A DNA stretch of 64,000 nt from Actinomycetospora lutea (GCF_028737205.1 NZ_JAQZAL010000023.1:1-64000), one strand, 5' to 3'. Shown: positions 50,455-59,572, counted from the first letter of the stretch. The notes: a model not told the origin generated them from the sequence alone. Numbers and translations: made by a program.

Positions 50455-51357
50455 TCAGGGGCTCAGCGCAGCGCGCCGGTCGCGGATCACCTCGAGGGAG
50501 GCGTCGTGCGGCAGCGCTGCGGAGCGGAGTCTGGCAGCGGCGGTGCGGTATCCGCCAATCCGGTCGGGATCCTGGACGTAGACCGCTCCGTCCTGGAACT
50601 CCACGTAACCGATCGATCGCGCAGCGTCGAAATCGAGCAGCGTGAACTCGCCGTCGAGCCCGTCGTGCACGGCCACGGCCAGCGGCATCACCCGGATGCT
50701 GACGTTCTCCTGCTCCGACAGCCTCAGCAGGTGCTCGAGCTGCTCGGCCATCACCGCCGGGCCGCCGACGAGACGGTCGAGGATCGTCTCCTCGATCACC
50801 GCCTCGTAGTGCAGCGGCCGCGCGGTGTCGTGCAGGCGCTGCTGGCGCGCGAGGCGCAGCGCCACGACGCGGTCGACGTCGACGACGGGCACGCGCAGCG
50901 CGTCGGCGAGCAGCGCGGTGGCGTACGCGCGCGTCTGCAGCAGCCCGTGCAGCAGGAGCGGCTCGTAGGCGAACGCCGCGGTCGCCAGGCCCTCGACGCC
51001 GACGAAGGTGCGCAGCCAGTCGGGCACGACGTCGGCGAACGGCGCCCACCACGTGCCGCGGTCGGCGGCCGAGGCGAGCGAGGCGAGCCGTTCGACGTCG
51101 GCGACCTCGGCGCCGTAGGACCGCAGGAGCCGCGCGACCTCGTCGGGCCGCTGCTGGTTCTTCCCCTGCTCGAGATAATTGATCTTCGCATGGGTGCAGT
51201 CGAGCACCCGGGCCGCGGCGGTCTGGGTGTGACCCGCGCTCTCGCGCGCCGACCGCAGCTCGTGCCCGATCAGCCAGCGCAGCGCGCTGGGGTCGGACCG
51301 GTCCGGTCCGCCACCCCCGCGTCGTTCCGTCTCCCCCGCTTCGGCGGTGCGATCCAC
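50455..51357 (-). CDS. XRE/DUF5753 (WhiJ/Scr1-type) regulator
   Basis: A 300-residue protein. Residues about 20-85 form a Cro/XRE HTH (ALRWLIGHELRSARESAGHTQTAAARVLDCTHAKINYLEQGKNQQRPDEVARLLRSYG). DUF5753 follows (about 95-285) with YEPLLLHGLLQTRAYATALL, HYEAVIEETILDRLVGGPAVMAEQLEHLL, ISIRVMPL-like and FQDGAVYVQDPDRIGGYRTA. The GTG at 51357 has AGGAGG upstream. The partner DUF397 gene follows. The pair is the familiar WhiJ-type developmental switch, in this case with its divergent small gene. Confidence 0.88.
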   Translation of the reverse strand: MDRTAEAGETERRGGGGPDRSDPSALRWLIGHELRSARESAGHTQTAAARVLDCTHAKINYLEQGKNQQRPDEVARLLRSYGAEVADVERLASLASAADRGTWWAPFADVVPDWLRTFVGVEGLATAAFAYEPLLLHGLLQTRAYATALLADALRVPVVDVDRVVALRLARQQRLHDTARPLHYEAVIEETILDRLVGGPAVMAEQLEHLLRLSEQENVSIRVMPLAVAVHDGLDGEFTLLDFDAARSIGYVEFQDGAVYVQDPDRIGGYRTAAARLRSAALPHDASLEVIRDRRAALSP

Positions 51358-51477
51358 GCCCCGCGTACCTCCTGCAGCCCCCTGCGACACCGCCGGTCGG
51401 CGCCGGTCGACCGAAGGGTAGCCACCTGTCACGACACCAACCGGTGAACTACTCTTTCCTCTACATGTAATTGCGCC

Positions 51478-51906
51478 GTGAACGACGTGGAGGCCGCGGT
51501 GTCCGACCCCTCCGTCGATCCGCTCCCGCGAGCGACCGGCGCCCCGGCGGTGCCGTCGACCCCCGGCGAGGCCACGTGGATCCTCCCCGCCGAACCGGTC
51601 GGCGGGACGACGACCACCACCGCCACCGGGCACCGCGCGACGCTCACGCACTGCCGGTGCGGGCTGCCGGTCGGCGGCGAGGGCTACGACGTGTCGGTCG
51701 ATCCCGAGCCGCCCGACCTCGTGACGGTGACCGTGCTCGGCCAGGTCCCGGGCGTCACCCGCTGGGACCGGGGCGCCGACGGGCTCTGGCACGCGGCCCG
51801 CACGCGCTACCAGGCGCCGACGCCCCCGGTGCCCTGGCGCGCACTCGGCGTCTGCTCCGCGCGCCGGCGCCACCGCATCGTCCCGGTGACACGACTCGAT
51901 CGCTAG
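51478..51906 (+). CDS. Hypothetical protein, divergent from WhiJ-type regulator
   Basis: A 142-residue protein of unknown family. The central part TGHRATLTHCRCGLPVGGEGYDVSVDPEPPDLVTVTVLGQVPGVTRWDRGADGLWHAARTRYQ looks like a small beta domain with CRC; the N-terminus is low-complexity. Start GTG at 51478 or 51487. The preceding 120-bp gap includes the less GC-rich stretch with TACATGTA (51462-51469). Its stop interlocks with the GH65 stop in CTAG. Confidence 0.6.
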   Translation: MNDVEAAVSDPSVDPLPRATGAPAVPSTPGEATWILPAEPVGGTTTTTATGHRATLTHCRCGLPVGGEGYDVSVDPEPPDLVTVTVLGQVPGVTRWDRGADGLWHAARTRYQAPTPPVPWRALGVCSARRRHRIVPVTRLDR

Positions 51907-54260
51907 GCGTGCCGGCGGAAGAGCGGCGCCCGCCCGGGCGGCTGCTCGACGTCACCGACCGCCGGCGCGGGCGGCACCTCCCGCGTCGCCGGCTCGGCGG
52001 ACGTCAGCTTGACGTCCTCGCCGTGGTGGCCGATCTCGAGGTCGTCGCCGCTCTCGAGCGTGTAGGTCGCCTCCGCGCTCTCGATCGCGACGTGCAGCGA
52101 GCGCCCCCGCCACTGGATGCGGAACCGCAGGCCGGAGAGCGCCTCGGGCAGGCGCGGCGCGAAGGTGAGCCGCCCGTCGTGGGTGCGCATGCCGCCGAGC
52201 CCCATGACGATCGAGGTCCACGCGCTGCCCATCGCCGCGAGGTGCACGCCGTCGCGGACGTTGTGCTCGAGGTCGGCGAGGTCCATCTGCGCCGACTCGC
52301 ACAGGTAGTCATAGGCGAGGTCGAGGTGGCCGGTCTCGGCGGCCATCACCGCGAGCGTGCCGGGGGAGAGCGAGGAGTCCCGGACGGTGACGCGCTCGTA
52401 GTAGACGAAGTTGTCGTACTTCTGCTGCGGGGTGAAGGCGTCCGGGCACTGCACCATCGCCAGCACGAGGTCGGGCTGCTTGACGACCTGCTTGCGGTAG
52501 AGGTCGAAGTACGGGTAGTTCAGCAGCAGCGGGTAGTTCTCCTCGGGCGTGTGCTCGAAGTCCCAGACGGCGTGCCGGGTGAAGCCCTCGCTCTGCTGGT
52601 GCACGCCGAGCGCCTCGTCGAACGGGATCACCATCGAGCTCGCGGCCGAGCGCCAGCTCGCGATCTCCTCGGGCGACACGTGCAGCCGTTCGGCCTCGCG
52701 GGGCCAGCGCACCGCGGCGTCGGCGGCGCCGCGCAGGTTCTTCTGCGCCATGAGGTTGGTGTAGACGTTGTTGTCGGCCACCGCGGAGTACTCGTCGGGG
52801 CCGGTGACGCCGTCGATGCGGAAGGCGCTGTCGCTGTCGTGGTGGCCCAGCGAGCGCCACAGCCGCGCCGTCGCGACCAGCAGGTCGACGCCGATCTCGC
52901 GCTCGAAGGCCTTGTCGTCGGTGGCGGCCACGTAGCGCATCACGGCGTCGGCGATGTCGGCGTTGACGTGGAACGCCGCGGTGCCGGCGGGCCAGTAGCC
53001 CGAGCACTCCTCGCCGTTGATCGTGCGCCAGGCGAACGCCGCGCCCTCGAGGCCGAGGTGGGCCGCGTGCGCGGTGGCGACGTCGAGCGTGCTGTGCCGC
53101 CAGCGCAGGGCGTCGGCGGCGGCGCGCGGCTGGGTGTACATGAACACCGGCAGCACGAACGTCTCGCCGTCCCAGAAGCTGTGGCCGTCGTAGCCCTGCC
53201 CGGTGAGGCCCTTGGCGCCGATCGCGCGGTGCTCGGCGCGCGCCCCGGCCTGCAGCACCTGGAACAGGCAGAAGCGCAGGGCCTGCTGCAGGCGCGGGTC
53301 GCCGTCGATCTCGAGGTCGGCCTTCGCCCAGAACGCGTCGAGGTACTCCCGCTGCGCGGCGAGCAGGCCGTCCCAGCCGGTGTAGACCGACGCGTCGAGC
53401 GCGGCCTCGACCTGGTCGACGATGGCGGGCTGGGAGCGCTGGCTCGACCAGCCGTAGGCCATGTACTTGACGACGCGCAGCGTCTGGCCGGGCTTCAACC
53501 GGGTGATCACCGTGGTGCGCCCGACGTTGTTCGAGCACGAGCTCGTGACCTGGGCGTCGTCGGGCCCGTAGACCTGGTGCTCCATGGCCGCGCCCACGCG
53601 CAGCTCGGAGCGCCGCGTCTGGTGGGTCATCCGCGCGCCGTGGGTGGAGTTGGAGTGGTGCTCGGGCACGAGCACGTTCTGCAGCGCGGCCGCGACGCGC
53701 GGGTCGCCCTCGATGACGGGCATCTGCTCGTTGGCGAAGAGCTCGGACTGGATGACGAGCAGCGCCTCGGAGCCGGCGTCCTCGGGCACGCCGACCTCGT
53801 AGGAGATCGCGGCGACCGAGCGCTGCGAGAACGACACGAGTCGCTCGGAGGTCACCGTCACCCGCTGGCCGTTGGGCGAGACCCAGTCAACGTGGCGGGT
53901 GAGCGTGCCGGCGCGCATGTCGAGCGTGCGGTGGTGGGCGAGCACCTGGCCGTAGCGCACGTCGAGCGGCTCGTCGTCGACGAGCACCCGGATGAGCTTG
54001 CCGTTCGGCACGTTGACCAGCGTCTGGCCCTCGTCGGGGTAGCCGAACCCGCCCTCGGCGTGCGGCAGCGGGCGCGACTCGTAGAACGAGTTGAGGTAGG
54101 TGCCCGGCATGGCGTGCGGCTCCCCCTCGTCGAGGTTGCCGCGCATGCCGACGTGGCCGTTGGCCAGCGCGAACAGCGACTCGGTCTGCGGCAGCGCGTC
54201 GAGGTCGACGTGCGGCTCGTGCACCGTCCACGGGTCGACGCGGAACGGGTTGCTGATCAC
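51903..54260 (-). CDS. Glycoside hydrolase family 65 disaccharide phosphorylase-like protein
   Basis: A 785-residue enzyme of GH65 length. The N-terminal beta-sandwich is about 1-270, a linker follows, then the (alpha/alpha)6 barrel. The general acid is Glu490 in GVTGPDEYSAVADNNVYTN, as in maltose/trehalose phosphorylases; GYDGHSFWDGETFVLPVFMYTQP and KQPDLVLAMV are further family marks. GTG at 54260 with GAGGAG. It phosphorolyses an alpha-glucoside such as maltose, trehalose or kojibiose. No beta-phosphoglucomutase gene is adjacent, unlike many relatives. Confidence 0.9.
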   Translation of the reverse strand: MISNPFRVDPWTVHEPHVDLDALPQTESLFALANGHVGMRGNLDEGEPHAMPGTYLNSFYESRPLPHAEGGFGYPDEGQTLVNVPNGKLIRVLVDDEPLDVRYGQVLAHHRTLDMRAGTLTRHVDWVSPNGQRVTVTSERLVSFSQRSVAAISYEVGVPEDAGSEALLVIQSELFANEQMPVIEGDPRVAAALQNVLVPEHHSNSTHGARMTHQTRRSELRVGAAMEHQVYGPDDAQVTSSCSNNVGRTTVITRLKPGQTLRVVKYMAYGWSSQRSQPAIVDQVEAALDASVYTGWDGLLAAQREYLDAFWAKADLEIDGDPRLQQALRFCLFQVLQAGARAEHRAIGAKGLTGQGYDGHSFWDGETFVLPVFMYTQPRAAADALRWRHSTLDVATAHAAHLGLEGAAFAWRTINGEECSGYWPAGTAAFHVNADIADAVMRYVAATDDKAFEREIGVDLLVATARLWRSLGHHDSDSAFRIDGVTGPDEYSAVADNNVYTNLMAQKNLRGAADAAVRWPREAERLHVSPEEIASWRSAASSMVIPFDEALGVHQQSEGFTRHAVWDFEHTPEENYPLLLNYPYFDLYRKQVVKQPDLVLAMVQCPDAFTPQQKYDNFVYYERVTVRDSSLSPGTLAVMAAETGHLDLAYDYLCESAQMDLADLEHNVRDGVHLAAMGSAWTSIVMGLGGMRTHDGRLTFAPRLPEALSGLRFRIQWRGRSLHVAIESAEATYTLESGDDLEIGHHGEDVKLTSAEPATREVPPAPAVGDVEQPPGRAPLFRRHA

Positions 54261-54350
54261 GGGTTCTCCTCGTCCACGACGCGGCCACCGAGGTGGCGGG
54301 TCGGGCGGAGCGTAGCGGCGGGTCTCCGGGGCCCCGCCTACGGTGGAGCC

Positions 54351-55331
54351 ATGGCCGCCCGCGTCCGCATCCCCCGCTCGGAGCTCGAGGTCCACCCGCT
54401 CTGCCTCGGCGGCAACGTCTTCGGCTGGACCGCGGACGCCGCCGTGTCGGCCGCGGTGCTCGACGCCTACACCGAGGCGGGCGGCGACTTCGTCGACAGC
54501 GCCGACTCGTACACCTGGCGGGTCGAGGGCAACACCGGCGGCGACTCCGAGCGCGTCCTCGGCGACTGGATGGCGGCCCGCGGGGCGCGCGACCGGATGG
54601 TCGTCGCCACCAAGGTCGGCTCGTGGCCGGAGCGCCCGGGGCTGTCGCCGGAGAACGTCCGGGCCGCCTGCGACGACTCGCTGCGCCGCCTGCGCACCGA
54701 CCACATCGACCTCTACTACGCCCACCGCGACGACCCGGACACCCCGCTCGGGGACGCCCTCGGCGCCTTCGACGAGCTCGTGCGCGCCGGGAAGATCCGC
54801 TACGTCGGGCTGTCGAACTTCTCGGCCGAGCGGCTGACCTCGGCGCTCACCGTCGCCGACGAGCACGGCCTCGCCCGGCCCGTCGCGCTGCAGCCGCACT
54901 ACAACCTCGTCGAGCGCGCGGTCTACGAGGACGAGCTGGCCGACGTCGCCGCTGCCGCCGACCTCGGCGTCATGCCCTACTTCGCGCTGGCCAAGGGCTT
55001 CCTGACCGGGAAGTACCGCCCGGGCGACCCGGCGCCGGACACCAGCGGCCCGATGGCCTCGGCCCGCGCCGGCGGCGCCGTCGCGTACCTCGACGACCGG
55101 GGGACGCGCGTGCTGCGCGTCCTCGAGGAGGTGGCGGGCGCGCACGCCGTGCCGATGGCCGCGGTCGCGCTCGCCTGGCTCGCCGCGCAGCCGACGGTCA
55201 CGGCGCCGATCGCGTCCGCCCGCACCGTCGAGCAGCTGGCGACGATCCTGCCGATGGCCGACCTCGCGCTGGCGCCCGACGAGGTCGCCGCGCTCACCGA
55301 GGCGTCGGAGGACACCCGACTGGCGGGGTGA
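54351..55331 (+). CDS. Aldo/keto reductase
   Basis: A 326-residue TIM-barrel reductase. The catalytic tetrad is present: Asp and Tyr in VDSADSYTW, Lys in VATKVGSW, His in YYAHRDDP. The barrel end has IRYVGLSNFSAERL and PIASARTVEQL. It reduces aldehydes or ketones with NADPH. ATG at 54351; divergent from GH65. Confidence 0.9.
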   Translation: MAARVRIPRSELEVHPLCLGGNVFGWTADAAVSAAVLDAYTEAGGDFVDSADSYTWRVEGNTGGDSERVLGDWMAARGARDRMVVATKVGSWPERPGLSPENVRAACDDSLRRLRTDHIDLYYAHRDDPDTPLGDALGAFDELVRAGKIRYVGLSNFSAERLTSALTVADEHGLARPVALQPHYNLVERAVYEDELADVAAAADLGVMPYFALAKGFLTGKYRPGDPAPDTSGPMASARAGGAVAYLDDRGTRVLRVLEEVAGAHAVPMAAVALAWLAAQPTVTAPIASARTVEQLATILPMADLALAPDEVAALTEASEDTRLAG

Positions 55332-55356
55332 GCGCCCCTCGGGTTTCGTAGGAGGT

Positions 55357-56181
55357 GTGAGCGCGCTCTCCTCGGTGCACCGCGCCCTGCAGGTGCTCGA
55401 GGTCGTCGCCGCGGCCGGCGACGGGATCAGCGCGAAGGCCGTCGCCCGGCGGCTCGAGTACAACCTCTCGACGACCTACCACCTGCTCGACAGCCTCGTC
55501 TCCGACGGCTACCTCGTGCGCCTCGAGGAGCCGCGCGGGTTCGGCCTCGGGCCCAAGCTGCCCGCGCTGCACGACCGCCTCCTCGCCCAGCTCCCCGTGC
55601 CGCGCGGGCTGGGCGGCATCCTCGGCGAGGTGCACGGCACCGCCGGCGCGGGCGCGCTGTACGCGGCGTTCCGCGACGACGACGTCGTGGTCGTCGGGCA
55701 CGACGACTGCGCCTCCCACCCCGTGCCCGTGATCTCGGCGTGGCGCGGGGCCCTGCACGCCACCGCCGTCGGGAAGCTCTGGCTCGCCGAGTCCGCGGCG
55801 CCCGCGCGGCGCGCGATCCTCGACCGCGACGGCCTGCCCTCGCACGCCTACCGCACGATGACCGACCCCGACGCGCTCGAGCGCGAGCTGGACGCGGTGC
55901 GCCGGCGCGACCTCGCGGTCGACCGCGGCGAGTTCCGCGAGCGCCTGGCCTGCATGGCCGCCCCGGTGCGGGTGCCGTCGCCCGGCGGTCCCGTGCTCGT
56001 CGGTGCCGTCGCGGTGTCCGTCCCGGTGGTCCCCGCCGGCGGCCCCGGCAGCATCGCCGACCGGCGCGACCGCCTCGAGCGCGCGGTCCGGGAGGGTGCC
56101 CGCCGCCTGTCCGTGGCGCTGCAGGATCCCGTTTCCACTGGGTGGGACGACGGCGGGCCCGGGGCGGTGCGCCGCGGATAA
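55357..56181 (+). CDS. IclR-family transcriptional regulator
   Basis: A 274-residue regulator. The winged helix (about 1-65) is SSVHRALQVLEVVAAAGDGISAKAVARRLEYNLSTTYHLLDSLVSDGYLVR. The effector domain contains WRGALHATAVGKLWLAE and a late AVDRGEFRERLACMAAPV. GTG at 55357, 25 nt after the aldo/keto reductase. It lies 10 nt before the MetE-like gene and may regulate both. Confidence 0.87.
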   Translation: MSALSSVHRALQVLEVVAAAGDGISAKAVARRLEYNLSTTYHLLDSLVSDGYLVRLEEPRGFGLGPKLPALHDRLLAQLPVPRGLGGILGEVHGTAGAGALYAAFRDDDVVVVGHDDCASHPVPVISAWRGALHATAVGKLWLAESAAPARRAILDRDGLPSHAYRTMTDPDALERELDAVRRRDLAVDRGEFRERLACMAAPVRVPSPGGPVLVGAVAVSVPVVPAGGPGSIADRRDRLERAVREGARRLSVALQDPVSTGWDDGGPGAVRRG

Positions 56182-56191
56182 CCTGCGGCGC

Positions 56192-57319
56192 ATGAGTGCC
56201 CGGACCAGCGCCCCGTTCCGCGCCGACCACGTCGGGAGCCTCCTGCGCCCGCCCGCCCTGAAGCAGGCCCGCGACGACCACGCCGCCGGGCGCATCGACG
56301 CCGACGCGCTGCGTGCCGCCGAGGACGAGGCGATCCGGGAGGCCGTCGCCCTGCAGGAGGGCGTCGGCCTGCAGAGCGCCACCGACGGCGAGTTCCGCCG
56401 CACCTCGTGGCACATGGACTTCCTCTACCAGCTCGACGGCGTGACCTCGTCGAAGGACTCGTCGGTCGAGGTGGCGTTCCGCAACGCCTCGGGCGACCTG
56501 ACCTTCGCCGCGATGTCGCTGGTGATCGACCAGCGCATCGGGCTCTCGCGCACGATCTTCGGCGACGCGTTCGAGACGCTGGCGTCGTTCACCACGACCG
56601 CGGTCCCGAAGCTGACGATCCCCTCGCCCTCGATGCTGCACTACCGCCTCGGCGGCGCGCCGGTGCACGAGGGCTCGCCCTACACCGAGCCCGACGAGTT
56701 CTGGGCGGACCTCGCGGCCGCGTACCGCGAGGAGGTGTCGCGGCTCTACCAGCTGGGCGTGCGCTACCTGCAGCTCGACGACACCTCGCTGGCCTACCTC
56801 AACGACCCGGCGCAGCGCGAGTCGATGGCCGCTCGCGGCGAGGACGCCGAGCACATGCACGAGCGCTACGTCGCCACGATCAACGAGGTCCTCCGCGACC
56901 GCCCCGACGACCTGCGGGTCACCACGCACATGTGCCGCGGCAACTACCGCTCGTCCTGGGCGGCCGAGGGCGGCTACGACTACGTCGCCGAGACCGTCTT
57001 CGGCGGGCTGCAGATCGACGGCTTCTTCTGCGAGTACGACGACGCGCGCTCGGGCGACTTCTCGCCGCTGCGCTTCGTGCCCCGCGGCGACCAGCAGGTC
57101 GTCCTGGGCCTCGTCACCACCAAGACCGGTGAGCTCGAGGACCCGGACACACTCAAGCGCCGCATCGAGGAGGCGACGAAGTACGTGCCGCTCGAGCAGC
57201 TCTGCCTCTCCCCGCAGTGCGGCTTCTCCTCGACGGTCGAGGGCAACGACCTCACCGCCGACCAGCAGCGCGCGAAGCTCGACCTCGTCGTCTCCGTGGC
57301 CCAGGACGTCTGGGGCTGA
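56192..57319 (+). CDS. MetE-C-terminal-like cobalamin-independent methyltransferase
   Basis: A 375-residue TIM barrel of the YxjG/YxjH group: FRADHVGSLLRPPALKQAR, TDGEFRRTSWHMDFLYQLDGV, and LGLVTTKTGELED. A zinc site is suggested by TTHMCRGNY (His, Cys) and LSPQCGFSS (Cys). Stand-alone members transfer a methyl to homocysteine or sulfonium-like acceptors. ATG at 56192. This is the second homocysteine-type methyltransferase of the window (the other is at 4320). Confidence 0.85.
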   Translation: MSARTSAPFRADHVGSLLRPPALKQARDDHAAGRIDADALRAAEDEAIREAVALQEGVGLQSATDGEFRRTSWHMDFLYQLDGVTSSKDSSVEVAFRNASGDLTFAAMSLVIDQRIGLSRTIFGDAFETLASFTTTAVPKLTIPSPSMLHYRLGGAPVHEGSPYTEPDEFWADLAAAYREEVSRLYQLGVRYLQLDDTSLAYLNDPAQRESMAARGEDAEHMHERYVATINEVLRDRPDDLRVTTHMCRGNYRSSWAAEGGYDYVAETVFGGLQIDGFFCEYDDARSGDFSPLRFVPRGDQQVVLGLVTTKTGELEDPDTLKRRIEEATKYVPLEQLCLSPQCGFSSTVEGNDLTADQQRAKLDLVVSVAQDVWG

Positions 57320-57728
57320 GCCGCGCGGGTTGCCCTTGTCGCCGCGAATGCGCTGTTCGCTGCTTCTCTGCGCGCAACGTTCCGTTCGCTCGAGCGTTGG
57401 GCGTACCCCGGACTGCGCTCAGGCTGCGGCGACGACCCGCAGATCAGGGCAGGGACGCGAGGCCGCGAGGCGGGAGGAGCCCCACAGCTCCTGCGTCACG
57501 GCCGCCTTGTCCGCGCGGAGCCGCCGCGCGGGGCAGGCGCGCGGTGCGCTCGATCTCCACGAACGCCGACGAGGTGCGCTGCCGCCCGGCGTCGACCAGG
57601 GGATGCCGCGGAACGGTAGCGAGCCCGTCAGGGCCTGTGGACGCATGCGGGCGATGTGGGCGGCGCGCGGCGCGGTGATGCGGGGAGCGCAGCACTCGCC
57701 CTCCGGAAAGCAGGCGAGCCCGGGGCGG
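57320..57728. other. 409-bp gap with possible decayed reading frame
   Basis: No intact gene is visible. On the minus strand two overlapping frames give protein-like pieces (around 57640-57500: LVDAGRQRTSSAFVEIERTA, then around 57520-57420: LRADKAAVTQELWGSSRLAA), which join if one frameshift is allowed. The left part (57330-57410) contains repeated CGAAC/AGCGAA units. It may be gene debris or a repeat element. Confidence 0.4.
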
Positions 57729-58469
57729 TCAGACGCCGTAGCGGGCGGCGAGCTGTCCCCGGCAGATGCTCGTGTTGGCGTCGACGCCGACCTGGTACGA
57801 GCGCGCCTTGCGCAGGTGCAGCGGGAGGGCGTCGACGCCGACCGTGGCGCCGGAGGGGTCGACGACGAGCGGGTCGCCGTCGTCCGCTGGGATGCCGAGC
57901 TCGCGGCGCCGGGCCCGCAGGCGCCGGAGGTCGGCGCTGTCCGGCGCGTCGCCGAGGGTCATCGCAGCCACCTGCTCCGGCGTCGCCCCCTCCCGCATGA
58001 TCGGGCGGACGACGAGGTCGGTGCCGGCCATGAGCGCGCGCTCGGTGAACGTGCGCCGCAGGTCGTCGAGCTCCGCGACGGCCTCGCCGACCTCGGTGCC
58101 CGCCATCGAGCCCACGAAGCCCGCCCGCGCGGCGACGCCGGCGTTGATGGCGTCGGAGGCGAAGTGGTCGGCGAGCGTCACGTCGGCCCGGGTCACGCCG
58201 TCGACGGCGGAGACCGCGTCGTGGGCGTCGGCGACCATGAGGAAGGCGAAGTTCGGGGCGCAGAAGTAGGTGGGCAGGCGCAGCGACACGTGCGCGACCC
58301 CGTCCGACACGGAGCAGGATCCCACGAAGTCCAGCGAGACGACGTCGCTGTCGAGCTCCGGGTCGCGGACGGTGCGCAGCGCCTCCCACACCCGCGCCGC
58401 CAGGCCCGTCGCGGCCGCGGCGGCGGCGGCGTTGGACCCGAGGGCGCGGGTGTCGGAGAGGAGCGTCAT
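57729..58469 (-). CDS. DUF59/MIP18-type Fe-S assembly-like protein
   Basis: A 246-residue protein. The N-terminal DUF59 module (about 25-110) shows VWEALRTVRDPELDSDVVSLDFVGSCSVSDGVAHVSLRLPTYFCAPNFAFLMVADAHDAV. A second, less conserved C-terminal half follows. In gene clusters of propane/acetone monooxygenases, such a protein comes after an amidohydrolase and helps assemble the diiron enzyme. The ATG overlaps the amidohydrolase stop (ATGA). No monooxygenase genes are next to it here. Confidence 0.8.
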   Translation of the reverse strand: MTLLSDTRALGSNAAAAAAATGLAARVWEALRTVRDPELDSDVVSLDFVGSCSVSDGVAHVSLRLPTYFCAPNFAFLMVADAHDAVSAVDGVTRADVTLADHFASDAINAGVAARAGFVGSMAGTEVGEAVAELDDLRRTFTERALMAGTDLVVRPIMREGATPEQVAAMTLGDAPDSADLRRLRARRRELGIPADDGDPLVVDPSGATVGVDALPLHLRKARSYQVGVDANTSICRGQLAARYGV

Positions 58470-59512
58470 GCCTGGGCCACCTCCCGCTCGTCGACGAGCT
58501 GGGCGCCCTCGCCCTCCCGGATCTCGCACTCGACGGGCACCGGGATGTCGTAGAGCTTGGCCGCGTTCAGGCCCAGGATCTTCTTCTTGCCGTTGGTGTC
58601 GAGGCGGGGGTAGTCCTCGTACTCGGCGCTGTCCGGGTAGTCCCAGTCGACGAGGCCCTCGACCTGCCACTTCGGTTCCCAGATGTTGTAGTCCGAGCCG
58701 AAGGTCATCTTGTCCTCGCCGACCCAGAACAGCAGCTCGCCCATCACCTTCGCGAAGAAGCGCGGGCGCGCGTGCATGAGGCCACCCAGCACGACCGAGA
58801 GGCCGGCATAGACGTTGGGCTCCTGCGTCGCCATGAAGCAGAAGTCCTCGATGCGCGGCAGGCCCACGTGCTCGACGATGAAGTTCAGGCCCTGGAAGTC
58901 GGTGGCCGCGTGGTCGACGTCGGAGACGTCGAACGCGTCCTTGTCCAGCGGCCAGATCGTCGGGCCCTTGTGCACGTGGATGTTCTTGATGCCCAGTTCC
59001 TGGGCGCGCTCGAGGAAGCGGTAGCACTCGGGGTCGGAGAGCTTGAAGCCGCGCGAGTCGCCGTTCCACTCCGCGGTGTAGAGCTTCGCGCCCATCGGCT
59101 GGTACCGCTCGACGTTCGCCTCGAACTCGCGCATCCCGGCGTCGCCGTCACGCGGGTCGAAGCGCGTGTTCACGCGGAACTTCTCGGGGTGCTTCGTCGC
59201 CAGCTCGCCGTTGCGCTCGCTGGTGTTGAAGCCGTCCTTGTACCACTCGCGCAGGTAGGTCGACTGGAAGATCGCGACGTCGACGTGGCCCTCGTCGAAG
59301 ACCTCGCGCATCAGCTGCTCCTCGGAGACCTTCTGGAACTCCTCGAGCGGCTGGTGGGTCTCGGCGGGACCGAGCGACTGGTAGGCGTGGAAGCACTCGA
59401 TCCAGCCCTTGGCGTACTGCTCCGCGCCCTGCACCCAGTTCTCGGGCGACGCGTCCCAGTAGTGCATGTGGGAATCGACGACGAAGTACTTCTCACCGTT
59501 CTTCTCGTACAC
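58466..59512 (-). CDS. Amidohydrolase_2 family protein of the propane/acetone-monooxygenase context
   Basis: A 348-residue metal-dependent hydrolase: VVDSHMHYWDASPENW (HxH metal site), NIHVHKGPTIWPLD, IVEHVGLPRIEDF and TFGSDYNIWEPKWQ complete the ligands. Close relatives are encoded with mimABCD/prmABCD diiron monooxygenases of mycobacteria and Gordonia, where they are needed for oxygenase formation. GTG at 59512 with GGGAGG. A 6-2-6 palindrome lies 60 nt upstream. Confidence 0.85.
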   Translation of the reverse strand: MYEKNGEKYFVVDSHMHYWDASPENWVQGAEQYAKGWIECFHAYQSLGPAETHQPLEEFQKVSEEQLMREVFDEGHVDVAIFQSTYLREWYKDGFNTSERNGELATKHPEKFRVNTRFDPRDGDAGMREFEANVERYQPMGAKLYTAEWNGDSRGFKLSDPECYRFLERAQELGIKNIHVHKGPTIWPLDKDAFDVSDVDHAATDFQGLNFIVEHVGLPRIEDFCFMATQEPNVYAGLSVVLGGLMHARPRFFAKVMGELLFWVGEDKMTFGSDYNIWEPKWQVEGLVDWDYPDSAEYEDYPRLDTNGKKKILGLNAAKLYDIPVPVECEIREGEGAQLVDEREVAQA

Positions 59513-59572
59513 GGAGACGGCCTCCCGAGGCTGCGCGGTCGCGGTGGTGTGTGGTGGTGGCCACGCGGTCCA

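Noticed and set aside
51471-55331. Plus-strand frame of 1286 codons covering the GH65 gene
   Set aside because: Only its last part (from 54351) is a real aldo/keto reductase; the rest is antisense to GH65 and lacks any domain.
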